Assembly: GCF_036227485.1 (NCBI RefSeq)
Contig: NZ_CP109479.1
Location: forward strand, 4,154,001 to 4,218,000
Origin: Streptomyces sp. NBC_01451
GTDB taxonomy: Bacteria; Actinomycetota; Actinomycetes; Streptomycetales; Streptomycetaceae
DNA: 64,000 nucleotides
Reading direction: 5' to 3'
Shown here: positions 45,394-53,642 of the stretch, in pieces
Layout of the letters: each line of letters opens with the position of its first letter
Numbering within the stretch: position 1 is the first letter of the stretch
Notes under the pieces: generated by a model
Databases searched by the model: none
Seen by the model: the letters and a program-made list of their open reading frames with translations, nothing else
What the model was told of the DNA's origin: nothing
Made by a program: the position numbers and the translations under genes

Positions 45394-45419
45394 TGGGGCC
45401 CGGAGCCGTCCGGGCCCCA
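45394..45419. terminator. Terminator hairpin between convergent genes
   Basis: TGGGGCCCGG (45394-45403) and CCGGGCCCCA (45410-45419), a perfect 10-bp stem with a six-base loop. Confidence 0.75.
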
Positions 45420-45430
45420 GGACTGTGTCG

Positions 45431-46324
45431 CTATCCGCGGTTGTCGTTCGCGGTGACTTCGGAAGCCGTTTGATGGCGGGAGGGCAATGCCTGTCGTGCC
45501 GCAGCGACCAAGCGGTGTGCGGCAGTTCCATACACCGCGGACTCCTGGAGCGTATTCCACACCCGTAGATAGGTGTCAACGCCGGGGTTATCGTCGACCC
45601 TCAACTCCGCATGCCAGTTCTCAACGATCACCTGCTGGTCGTCATAGATCCAGAAGCCGACAGCCGGCGGCAACTTCAGGGGTGCCGACAGTGGGACGAT
45701 CCCCAACTCAACCGTCGTGAGGCCAATAACCCCAGCGAGGCGGTCCAATTGGGCAGCGAGTACCGAGGGTGGGCAGATCAGAGCGTGAAGGGCCGCTTCC
45801 CACAGGACGATCTGAAAGCGTTTCGTACTGTCATACAGGGCCTCCTGCCGTTTCATGCGGGAGGCCACGGCTTCCTCGATGTCACGCGGCGACCGCTGCA
45901 ACTCCGTGAATCGAGTGAAGACCGAACGAGCATAGTCGGGCGTTTGGAGAATTCCTACGATCATGGCACCCTGCCAGACACGAATGGTGCGGGCCCTTGC
46001 GATCTCCGCGTTGAGGGCGTCCTGCACGGGCTTGTGTCCAGCGGCAAGCTGACGCCGCCATGATCGGATATGGGACTCGAAACCCCTCAGCCTGGCGAGT
46101 AGTTCGTCGTACGCCTCGGGTTGACCGGTCCCTTCCGCCCACATCCGCAGATCGTCGTCCGTGGGCGTTGTCCGGCCGTTTTCCAGCTTGCTGACTTTCG
46201 ACTTGTGCCATCCACACCTTTCAGCGAGCTGCGTACCGGTGAGCCGACCGCCCGGGGCTCGGAGCCGAAGTTCCCGCAGCCTTGTCCCGAGTGCTTCGCG
46301 CGCTTTCTGGTAGTCCGTACTCAC
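45431..46324 (-). CDS. XRE-family regulator with DUF5753 domain
   Basis: 297 residues. The N-terminal HTH is LGTRLRELRLRAPGGRLTGT, QLAERCGWHKSKVSKLENGR. The C-terminal DUF5753 region includes RARTIRVWQGAMIVGILQTP then DYARSVFTRF and LWEAALHALICPPSVLAAQL. Lacks TTA codons. It is 19 bases downstream of the DUF6879-like gene on the same strand. Pairs of this type are numerous in Streptomyces and have been suggested to act as toxin/antitoxin-like or developmental switches, but this pair is unstudied. Confidence 0.9.
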   Translation of the reverse strand: MSTDYQKAREALGTRLRELRLRAPGGRLTGTQLAERCGWHKSKVSKLENGRTTPTDDDLRMWAEGTGQPEAYDELLARLRGFESHIRSWRRQLAAGHKPVQDALNAEIARARTIRVWQGAMIVGILQTPDYARSVFTRFTELQRSPRDIEEAVASRMKRQEALYDSTKRFQIVLWEAALHALICPPSVLAAQLDRLAGVIGLTTVELGIVPLSAPLKLPPAVGFWIYDDQQVIVENWHAELRVDDNPGVDTYLRVWNTLQESAVYGTAAHRLVAAARQALPSRHQTASEVTANDNRG

Positions 46325-46343
46325 CGGTGCACACCTGTTTCTG

Positions 46344-47099
46344 TTACTCCTTCGCGGTCAGACTTGCCGCGAACTCCTCGTACGGGACGGCATGATGCAT
46401 GGCCGCGTCACGCGCCATGGAGTAGCCCACCACTTCGGCGGGCTCCGTGATCAGTTCGACGCTCACCAGGTTGTCCGCGCCGTCGAAGTTGAGCAACGCG
46501 ACCAGCCTGGAATCGAAAATCCAGAAGTCTTCTTCGGGGACACTGAGCCGTTCGGCGTCCGCGCGCCAGAGATTCGAGATCTCCTCACCGACAGCGCTAT
46601 TGCGCCGCGCGTTGTCGAGCAGGTACAACTGCCCTTCCGTTGCCGGGTTGTCGACGATACGGACTCGTTCGATCCGTTTGCCCAGCGCGGCCTGAGCACG
46701 GCGGTTCGCACACCACTCCGCATCGAGGCCGTCCCAGTTCACAGACTCGCCACTGACGAACTGGGCATAGGTGTCGGTGACTTCGTCGGACGCGTAGCGT
46801 CGCCGCGCTTCCAACCGCCAGGCCGTGTGTTCAAACTGCGTGAACAGTCGGCCGAGCTCATCCAGGTTGATGGTCCTCGCTGCGCGCGTCATGCCCTTCG
46901 GCCCCCAGTCCACGAGCAGTTCGCGGGGTACCACGATCGGCACCTCCCCATCGCCCAGGTGCTGAAGCTGGGCGATGTCCTCTGGATCCGTGAGCGGGGG
47001 GCCATGCACGATGACTTCTCGCGAGTCGAGGTCTTCATGCACGGCAGGGCACCCGTCGAGCCCGGAGCCCGTGCCGTTGAAGCGCAGCCGTCGCACCAT
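46344..47099 (-). CDS. DUF6879-like protein
   Basis: 251 residues: the N-terminal half is unusual (DLDSREVIVHGPPLTDPEDI). The C-terminal half matches the DUF6879 pattern, LFTQFEHTAWRLEARRRYAS, then EWCANRRAQAALGKRIERVR, LLDNARRNSAVGEEISNLWR and DFWIFDSRLVALLNFDGADN. Usually found beside an XRE regulator, as here. ATG 47099 follows AAGGAACCGATC. Function unknown. Confidence 0.82.
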   Translation of the reverse strand: MVRRLRFNGTGSGLDGCPAVHEDLDSREVIVHGPPLTDPEDIAQLQHLGDGEVPIVVPRELLVDWGPKGMTRAARTINLDELGRLFTQFEHTAWRLEARRRYASDEVTDTYAQFVSGESVNWDGLDAEWCANRRAQAALGKRIERVRIVDNPATEGQLYLLDNARRNSAVGEEISNLWRADAERLSVPEEDFWIFDSRLVALLNFDGADNLVSVELITEPAEVVGYSMARDAAMHHAVPYEEFAASLTAKE

Positions 47100-47271
47100 G
47101 ATCGGTTCCTTTCGTCAGGGACTGACTCAGCAAGCCTCCCCAAGGTCGACGCGCCATGCGCGCCACTCGGCAGGCGCACCTGAGGAACAGCGGGGAACTT
47201 TCTCATCCTGCCAAGCAACTTCGGGAAACTCGTAGGGCGGCCCTTGGCTCCCTCTTCCTAACGTCCTGTTC

Positions 47272-47517
47272 ATGGCTACGTCGCCCCAGCAGCAGAACAC
47301 CGGCAACAGTCACCCCGTCGACACCCTGGTCATCGACACCGAGCACAGCGACAAGATCGGCTACGTCATGGGCCACGTGGGTCCCTACATCCAGCTCCGC
47401 CCACCCGGCGGCGGTACGGAATGGGACGCCAGCCCTGACCGACTCCGCCGGGCCACCGCCACGGAAGCACTACGCGCCCGGGTCACCGAGCGGAACCGTG
47501 AAGGCAACCTCGCGTGA
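47272..47517 (+). CDS. Small hypothetical protein
   Basis: 81 residues: VDTLVIDTEHSDKIGYVMGH then VGPYIQLRPPGGGTEWDASP, a small beta domain, and a helical end. Divergent from the DUF6879-like gene across 172 bases. It precedes the GRDP-like gene and may be co-transcribed. No family recognised. Confidence 0.7.
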   Translation: MATSPQQQNTGNSHPVDTLVIDTEHSDKIGYVMGHVGPYIQLRPPGGGTEWDASPDRLRRATATEALRARVTERNREGNLA

Positions 47518-47620
47518 ACCCGCCTGCCGCCAGAGCGTCGCCGGACCGCTGCCCCACGCCTTCGACATCCTCCTACCCGCGCTGCGGCTGCGGGTGCCAT
47601 CCTCCGAGAAGGGAACAGCC

Positions 47621-48121
47621 ATGACCATCTCCCTCGACCGCCCGCTGAGTACCCGCACCCGGGACCCGAAGGAACTGCTAAACGCCGTCCAGCCCCACGT
47701 CAGGCACCTCACTGTCAACGTGATGGACGGCGGCATGACCCTGTGGGACCGCGAAATCGCGCTACTCCTCCGCGACCACACCATGGTCCGCAATATGGCC
47801 GAGCGCATCCTCGGCAACGCCGTCATGTACACCATCGGCTGCATCGAGCACCCCGAGGTGCATCTCGGAGTCGGCAAGCTCGTGGACATCGGAGTCCATC
47901 AGCTCATCCTCGACACCCCCGTGTGGTGGGCTCTGTGCGACGCGTACAACGAGGGCCGCTACAAGCACCACGCCCCGTTCGTCGAACGCCGCCGCGACGG
48001 ACTGTGCCTGCGCACCACGGACTTCCTGCGGTCCATCGGGTTCGACGTCGACGAGGAACTGTGGGCGATCGACGGCGCGGACTGCTCGCCGTGCGACAAC
48101 AAGGTCCCCGACAGCCACTGA
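47621..48121 (+). CDS. Glycine-rich-domain (GRDP)-like protein
   Basis: 166 residues from ATG 47621, with AAGGGA six bases upstream. The core GKLVDIGVHQLILDTPVWWA, LCDAYNEGRYKHHAPFVERR matches the bacterial relatives of plant GRDP/DUF1399 proteins (D-x-x-W/V-H-x-x-I-L-x-T then F/L-C and HH-P). Ends with a CSPC-type Cys pair (DGADCSPCDNK). Biochemical role unknown. It lies in the XRE/DUF6879 accessory neighbourhood. Confidence 0.7.
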   Translation: MTISLDRPLSTRTRDPKELLNAVQPHVRHLTVNVMDGGMTLWDREIALLLRDHTMVRNMAERILGNAVMYTIGCIEHPEVHLGVGKLVDIGVHQLILDTPVWWALCDAYNEGRYKHHAPFVERRRDGLCLRTTDFLRSIGFDVDEELWAIDGADCSPCDNKVPDSH

Positions 48122-48132
48122 ACCGCCCTACG

Positions 48133-48171
48133 CTGGCCCCTGTCCTCGATCCCCCGGAGGGCAGGGGCCAG
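48133..48171 (+). terminator. Terminator hairpin
   Basis: CTGGCCCCTG (48133-48142) pairs with CAGGGGCCAG (48162-48171), 12 bases after the GRDP-like stop and before the TTG of the methyltransferase. Confidence 0.65.
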
Positions 48172-48192
48172 ACCCTGCGATGAGGGAGCGCC

Positions 48193-48849
48193 TTGCCCGC
48201 ACAACACGACACCGCCGCCGAGACCGAACTGTGGAACGCCTACGCCGAGTCCGCGTTTCAGGACGATGCCGAGCCCGTGTTCCGCTGGACCCAGTACGCC
48301 GGGCACGGACCCGGCACCGAACTGCTCGGCAACCCGCGCTCGGTGCTGGAGATCGGCTGCGGAACCGGGCGGGCCCTCGCTCACCTCGCCCGGCACGGTG
48401 TGCGGGCGTACGGCGTCGATCTCTCGCCGGTCATGGTCGAGAAGTCGACCGAGAGGTGGAGAGACACCGGGGCCGTGTTCAGGTGCGCCGAAGTCCTGGA
48501 GCACCTGGCGGAGTGCGCGGACACGTACGACGCCGTCTACTCGGTCTTCGGCGCGGCCTGGTTCACCGACCCCGGCCGTCTCTTCCCGCTCGTACGGCAG
48601 CGGTTGAACCCCGGCGGTGTCTTCGTGTTCTCGCAGCCCCCGGCCATCCCCGGCGCGTACGGGCCACAGGGCATGTACAAGGGCGGCTTCGCGGGCAAGG
48701 CCCTGTTCACCTACCGCTACAGCTACCGCCCCGCCGTCTGGGAACGGCTCCTGGACCGGGCCGGCTTCACCGAAGTGACGGCCCGGGTGCTCGACGCCCC
48801 GACGCCCGGCCACATCGGGACGCTGATCGTCCGCGCCGAGACGCCCTGA
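48193..48849 (+). CDS. Class I SAM-dependent methyltransferase
   Basis: 218 residues starting at TTG 48193, supported by GAGGGAG five bases upstream. SAM-binding motif I is VLEIGCGTGRALAHLARHGV and motif II is AYGVDLSPVMVEKSTERW. DAVYSVFGAAWFTDPGRLFP follows. Small-molecule or protein target unknown. Followed by the CYTH gene on the same strand, 83 bases later. Confidence 0.9.
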   Translation: MPAQHDTAAETELWNAYAESAFQDDAEPVFRWTQYAGHGPGTELLGNPRSVLEIGCGTGRALAHLARHGVRAYGVDLSPVMVEKSTERWRDTGAVFRCAEVLEHLAECADTYDAVYSVFGAAWFTDPGRLFPLVRQRLNPGGVFVFSQPPAIPGAYGPQGMYKGGFAGKALFTYRYSYRPAVWERLLDRAGFTEVTARVLDAPTPGHIGTLIVRAETP

Positions 48850-48932
48850 GCAGCCCCGAGCAGCCCCTGGCCACCCCACCAGGTACGGCCCCGCCCAAGC
48901 CCCCTCACCGCCCACGTCTGAGAGAAGGCCCC

Positions 48933-49520
48933 ATGAGGCACGAGTACGAGGCGAAGTTCCTGGCCGTCGATGTCGGCGCCCTCCAGGTCAGGCTGGCGGC
49001 TCTCGGGGCTGTCCAGGCGTTCCCGCGCACCCTCCTCACCCGCACGATCTTCGAGAACGACCGCCTCGACAGTGGGGCGTGGCTCCGCCTGCGCGACGAG
49101 GGCACCCGCTCGACACTCACGCTCAAGCAGGTCACCGATGCCACGACGATCGACGGCACCAAGGAGATCGAGACCGAGGTCGCCGACCTGAACGCCGTGG
49201 CCGACATCCTGCGCCGGATCGGCTGCGTCGAGGTCCGCCACCAGGAGAACTACCGCGAGGAATGGCGCCTGGGGGAAGTCGCCTTCGACTTCGACACCTG
49301 GCCCGGCCTCCCCAGCTTCCTGGAGATCGAGGGACCCGACGAGGCATCGGTCCGGCAGGCCGCCGCGCTCCTGGACCTCGACTACTCCGAGGCCCGGTTC
49401 GGCAGCGTCGACTCGATCTACAAGAGCGAGGCCGGCCGCGACATCCTCGCCGAGCCCACGCTCCTGTTCTCCGACCGCGAGAAGCAGTCGGACCTTCCCT
49501 CCGCGGCCCAGGACCACTGA
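48933..49520 (+). CDS. CYTH-domain (class IV adenylate cyclase-like) protein
   Basis: 195 residues. The N-terminus HEYEAKFLAVDVGALQVRLA contains the ExExK motif (E4, E6, K8) of the triphosphate tunnel fold. Paired charged strands GAWLRLRDEGTRSTLTLKQV and ETEVADLNAVADILRRIGCV, YREEWRLGEVAFDFDTWPGL and FLEIEGPDEASV follow. It may hydrolyse triphosphate or make cAMP-like products; a thiamine triphosphatase-type role is also possible. AAGG precedes ATG 48933. Confidence 0.88.
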   Translation: MRHEYEAKFLAVDVGALQVRLAALGAVQAFPRTLLTRTIFENDRLDSGAWLRLRDEGTRSTLTLKQVTDATTIDGTKEIETEVADLNAVADILRRIGCVEVRHQENYREEWRLGEVAFDFDTWPGLPSFLEIEGPDEASVRQAAALLDLDYSEARFGSVDSIYKSEAGRDILAEPTLLFSDREKQSDLPSAAQDH

Positions 49521-49603
49521 CCGCGAAGGCGGACAAGCCTTGCCGCGAATGGCGCCATGGGCCACCGGCCCACAGCCGGACACCGATCGTCCTTGCAGCG
49601 CAA

Positions 49604-49676
49604 CCCGACCCGTCCTGCCACCCCGACCCGTCCTGCCACCCCGACCCGTCCTCGCCACCCCGACCCGTCCTGCCAC
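49604..49676. repeat. Tandem 18-base repeat, four units
   Basis: CCCGACCCGTCCTGCCAC at 49604-49621, 49622-49639 and 49659-49676, with a 19-base variant at 49640-49658. Between the convergent CYTH and phosphoesterase genes. Confidence 0.85.
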
Positions 49677-49696
49677 CCCACCCGGCTTCAGCCGCC

Positions 49697-50476
49697 TCAC
49701 CCCGTCGGCGCAGCCTCCCTCCCGTCACGCGGCCCGAACGCCCCCAGCGCCTCCGCGTCCGTCGCCCGGGCATTCAGGTAGTAGTCGGCCCACTCCGCGA
49801 TCTCCGGGTACGCGGACTCCGCGACGAGGCGGGTGATCGCGGCCGGGATGTCGTACCGCGTCACGCGCAGGTCGGTGCCGGGGCCGAGCAGGCACCAGTG
49901 GGCGCCCGGGCGGCCGTACGGCATGCCGACGCTGCCGGGGTTCACGACCAGACGGCCGTGGGCGAGGCGGACGTACGGCATGTGGGTGTGGCCGCAGACC
50001 ACCGTGCGGACCGTTTCGGGGACGTCCGCGAAGACCTCCGTCCAGCGGTCGGGGCGGGAGTCGACCAGGACGATCTCCTCGTCGTCGCGAGGTGTGGCAT
50101 GACAGAAGAGGACATCGCCGAGTCCACGGATGGGGAGGGTGAGGGAGTCGGGCAGGGCCGCCAGGAACTCGACCTCTTTGTGAGTGAGTTGGGCTGCTGC
50201 GAAGGGGGCGATCGGGTCAGGGATCGAGGTCCGTTCTCCTCGCCGGTACTCGACCAGTTCCCGGTCCGCGTTCCCGGCGATCCACAGCACCCGGTCGCCC
50301 TGGTCCCGGAGAAGGGCGAGAACCTCGGCGGGTTGGGGGCCCGCCGTGATGTCCCCAGTCAGCACGATGCGCTCCGCGGCGGCCACCTCCGGCTCGGCGA
50401 GCACCGCCTCCAGGGCCGGGAGCACCCCGTGGATGTCGGAGAGGACGGCCACCCGGCTCAACTCGGCCTCGCTCAT
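49697..50476 (-). CDS. Metallophosphoesterase, YfcE/MJ0936-like
   Basis: 259 residues. All dinuclear metal motifs are present: VAVLSDIHGVLPALEAVLAE, IVLTGDITAGP, IAGNADRELVE, LFCHATPRDDEE and VVCGHTHMPYV. The fold is that of small bacterial cytosolic phosphodiesterases. The natural substrate is unknown. ATG 50476 overlaps the stop of the upstream FAD oxidoreductase gene (ATGA), so the two proteins are coupled. Confidence 0.92.
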   Translation of the reverse strand: MSEAELSRVAVLSDIHGVLPALEAVLAEPEVAAAERIVLTGDITAGPQPAEVLALLRDQGDRVLWIAGNADRELVEYRRGERTSIPDPIAPFAAAQLTHKEVEFLAALPDSLTLPIRGLGDVLFCHATPRDDEEIVLVDSRPDRWTEVFADVPETVRTVVCGHTHMPYVRLAHGRLVVNPGSVGMPYGRPGAHWCLLGPGTDLRVTRYDIPAAITRLVAESAYPEIAEWADYYLNARATDAEALGAFGPRDGREAAPTG

Positions 50477-53388
50477 GTCTCGTTCCCTTCCCCTTCCGGC
50501 CCCGCTTCCGGTCCCAGTTCCACTTCCGGTCCTTCTTCCGGCCCCGGTTCCCGTTCCAGTGTCTCCGCCAGCACCTCCGCCAGATGCCGCCCCCGTACCC
50601 CCGCCAGTTGCCGAAGCTGGGTCCGGCACGAGAACCCGTCCGCCAGCACCACCGTCCCCTCGCCCGCCTCCCGCACCGCCGGTAGCAGCCGCTCCTCCGC
50701 GCAGGCCGTCGACACCTCGTAGTGGCCCTTCTCGAAGCCGAAGTTGCCGGCCAGGCCGCAGCAGCCGCCCGCCAGTTCGCCCGTCAGGCCCGCGGCCTCG
50801 CGCAGGCGGCGGTCCGCCGCGTCGCCCAGGACCGCGTGCTGGTGGCAGTGGGTCTGGCCGGTCGCCGGGCGGTCCACGCGGGGCGGGGTCCAGGCGGGGG
50901 CGTGGTGGGCCAGGGTCTCCGCGAAGGTGTGGACCGCGTCCGCGAGGCGCCGCGCGCGTGGGTCGTCGTGCAGGAGCTCCGGGAGGTCGGTGCGGAGGGC
51001 CGCCGCGCAGCTCGGTTCGAGGACCACGACCGGGGTGCCCGCGTCCAGGACCGGTTCCATGGTGTCCAGCGTGCGGCGCAACACCGTGCGGGCCCGGTCC
51101 AGTTGGCCGGTCGAGACGTATGTCAGGCCGCAGCACACCCGGGCGGGTACGCGGGTGCTGGTCCGTCCGGTCGGTGGCAGCGTCACCTCCAGGCCCGCCG
51201 CCTCCAGTACGAGTACCGCCGCCTGTCCCACCGACGGCGTCAGGTGCTCCGTGAAGGTGTCGGGCCAGAGGACGACCGTCTGCCGACGCCCCTCACCGGC
51301 ACGCGCGGCCGCTCGTCTCCCCCACCACCGGCTGAACGGCTCCCTCGTCACCGCCGGGATCTCCCGCTCGGGCGCGATTCCGCCCAGCCGTTTCGCCAGT
51401 GCCGCCAACGCGCCTACCGAGGCGAGGGAGTTGAGCACGCGCGCCGTGCGCGTACGAGCGACGGCCGCCAGCCACACCGGCAGCCACCCCATCGCGTAGT
51501 GGGCCGCCGGGCGCAGTCGGCCGGCCCAGTGGTGGTGGAGGAACTCCGCCTTGTAGGTGGCCATGTCGACCTCGACCGGGCAGTCCGAGCGGCAGCCCTT
51601 GCAGGAGAGGCACAGGTCCAGCGCGTCGCGGACCTCCGTCGACCGCCAGCCGTCGGTGATCACCTCGCCCGCGAGCATCTCGTGCAGCAGCCGGGCCCGC
51701 CCGCGCGTGGAGTGCGCCTCCTCGCCCGTCGCGCGGAAGGACGGGCACATCACGTCCGAGCCCCCGGAAGCCCCCTTGCCGGCGGCCGGAGTACGGCACT
51801 TGGCCACACCCACGCATCTGCTGACCGCCGCCCCGAAGTTCCCGCCGTCCGCCGGGTAGCCGAAGGCAACGTCCACCGGCTCGCGGGGCAGGACGGCGAA
51901 GCGGAGGTTCTCGTCCAGGCGGGCGGGGCGGACCAGCATGCCGGGGTTCAGGAGGTCGTCCGGGTCCCAGAGGGCCTTCGTGCGCTCGAAGAGGGCGATC
52001 ACCTCGGGGGCGTACATCTTCGGGAGGAGTTCCGCGCGGGCCTGGCCGTCGCCGTGTTCGCCCGACAGGGAACCGCCGTGCGACACCACCAGCCCCGCCA
52101 GCTCCTCCGAGAAGCGGCGGAAACGGGCCACGCCCGGTGCCGTCAGCAGGTCGAAGTCGATGCGTACGTGGATGCAGCCGTCGCCGAAGTGGCCGTACGG
52201 CGTGCCGCGCAGGCCGTGGTCGCGCAGCAGCCCTCTGAAGTCCCGCAGGTACGCGCCCAGTCGGGGCGGCGGTACCGCGCAGTCCTCCCAGCCGGGCCAG
52301 GCCTCCGTGCCGTCGGGCATCCTCGTCGCCGTGCCGCTCGCGTCCTCGCGGACGCGCCACAGGACGCGTTGGCCGGCCGGGTCGGACACGACGAGGGCGT
52401 TCGTGACGTCGGCGGCACGCACGATCGCGTCCGCACGCGCGCGTGCCTCCGAAGGAGTCTCGCCGCCCGTCTCCACGAACAGCCAGGCGCCGCCCGCGGG
52501 CAGGTCGGTGGCGGTGCGGACCAGGTCGGCGGCCATGCCCTCGACCGTCAGCGGACCGTACGGCAGCAGGCCTGCCGCCGCCTCCGCCGCCGCGCTCTCG
52601 TCCGCGTACGCCAGCACGGCCAGCGCACGCGCGCGGGGGGCCTCGACCAGGCGGACGACCGCCTCCGTGACGATCCCCAGGGTGCCTTCCGAGCCGCAGA
52701 AGGAGCGGGCGACGTCCGCGCCCCTCTCGGGGAGGAGGGCGTCCAGCGCGTATCCGGAAATGCGGCGGGGGAGGTCCGGGAAGCCGGTACGCAGGCGGGC
52801 CAGGTCGCCCTCCGCCAGCTGTCGCAGCCCGTCCGGGGCGCCCGCCCAGTCCCGGCCCAGGTGGAGCCGGTCGCCGCGCGCGCGGATCACCGTCAGCCCG
52901 CGCACGCTGTCCGCGGTGGTGCCCCAGGCGACGGAGTGCGCGCCGCAGGAGTTGTTGCCGATCATGCCGCCGAGCGTGCAGCGGCCGTGGGTGGACGGAT
53001 CGGGGCCGAAACGCAGTCCGTACGGGGCCGCGGCCTCCTGGAGACGATCGAGAACCAGCCCTGGCTGAACAACAGCGGTCTGTTCCTCGTGGTTCAGGGA
53101 GAGGAGGTGGTCCATATGCCGCGTGAAGTCCAGAACGACCCCCGTGCCGGTCGCCTGGCCCGCGATCGACGTGCCCCCGCCGCGCGCGACGACCGGCACC
53201 CCGTGCGCCCGGCAGACGGCGAGGGCCGCCGCCACGTCGTCCGCGTCGCGCGGGGCGACCACGCCCAGGGGGACGCGCCGGTAGTTCGACGCGTCCATGG
53301 TGGTCAGCGCCCGGGACGTGACGTCGAAACCGACCTCGCCCCGGACGGTCTCCCGCAGGTCCGCCTCCAGCGTCCGAAGATCCGTCAT
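50473..53388 (-). CDS. FAD-linked oxidase / Fe-S D-2-hydroxyacid dehydrogenase-like protein
   Basis: 971 residues. PCMH-type FAD domain (about 35-265: PVVARGGGTSIAGQATGTGV, CTLGGMIGNNSCGAHSVAWG). FAD-oxidase C-terminal domain to about 520 (GTPYGHFGDGCIHVRIDFDL, SLSGEHGDGQARAELLPKMY). Iron-sulphur region CLSCKGCRSDCPVEVD (about 591-602), and two CCG (heterodisulfide-reductase-type) motifs (CCGLTYVSTGQ about 750, GGCCGLAGNFGFEKGHYEVS about 873). Probably oxidises a D-2-hydroxy acid such as D-lactate. Ends in an acidic GPE-rich tail. The start is ATG 53388; 53403 is an alternative. Confidence 0.92.
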   Translation of the reverse strand: MTDLRTLEADLRETVRGEVGFDVTSRALTTMDASNYRRVPLGVVAPRDADDVAAALAVCRAHGVPVVARGGGTSIAGQATGTGVVLDFTRHMDHLLSLNHEEQTAVVQPGLVLDRLQEAAAPYGLRFGPDPSTHGRCTLGGMIGNNSCGAHSVAWGTTADSVRGLTVIRARGDRLHLGRDWAGAPDGLRQLAEGDLARLRTGFPDLPRRISGYALDALLPERGADVARSFCGSEGTLGIVTEAVVRLVEAPRARALAVLAYADESAAAEAAAGLLPYGPLTVEGMAADLVRTATDLPAGGAWLFVETGGETPSEARARADAIVRAADVTNALVVSDPAGQRVLWRVREDASGTATRMPDGTEAWPGWEDCAVPPPRLGAYLRDFRGLLRDHGLRGTPYGHFGDGCIHVRIDFDLLTAPGVARFRRFSEELAGLVVSHGGSLSGEHGDGQARAELLPKMYAPEVIALFERTKALWDPDDLLNPGMLVRPARLDENLRFAVLPREPVDVAFGYPADGGNFGAAVSRCVGVAKCRTPAAGKGASGGSDVMCPSFRATGEEAHSTRGRARLLHEMLAGEVITDGWRSTEVRDALDLCLSCKGCRSDCPVEVDMATYKAEFLHHHWAGRLRPAAHYAMGWLPVWLAAVARTRTARVLNSLASVGALAALAKRLGGIAPEREIPAVTREPFSRWWGRRAAARAGEGRRQTVVLWPDTFTEHLTPSVGQAAVLVLEAAGLEVTLPPTGRTSTRVPARVCCGLTYVSTGQLDRARTVLRRTLDTMEPVLDAGTPVVVLEPSCAAALRTDLPELLHDDPRARRLADAVHTFAETLAHHAPAWTPPRVDRPATGQTHCHQHAVLGDAADRRLREAAGLTGELAGGCCGLAGNFGFEKGHYEVSTACAEERLLPAVREAGEGTVVLADGFSCRTQLRQLAGVRGRHLAEVLAETLEREPGPEEGPEVELGPEAGPEGEGNET

Positions 53389-53642
53389 GCCCCCAGCATG
53401 CATCCCGCCACTGACAGTGACGGTCCGGGCGGCCCGGCAAACGTGGACGGTTTGTGGGGACCGAACCGAAACACCGCCAATTTGATCACTAACTCACCTA
53501 TAGTTACGGCGAGTTGAGCACCATTAGTCACATCTCGCTCACGAACCGATTGCACAGGCACCCCGCAGGGCCCCGTGGGCCAGGCAGCAGCACCGAGGAC
53601 ACAGCCGAGGATCCGACCCAGGAACCGACCGAGGACCCCTTC

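Noticed and set aside
49604..49676. CRISPR-like array
   Set aside because: Directly abutting 18-base units without spacers.
53514..53642. TTG 53514 as the start of cvnA
   Set aside because: Adds a hydrophilic Thr/Glu-rich stretch before the membrane helices with no ribosome-binding site. ATG 53643 has GAGG.
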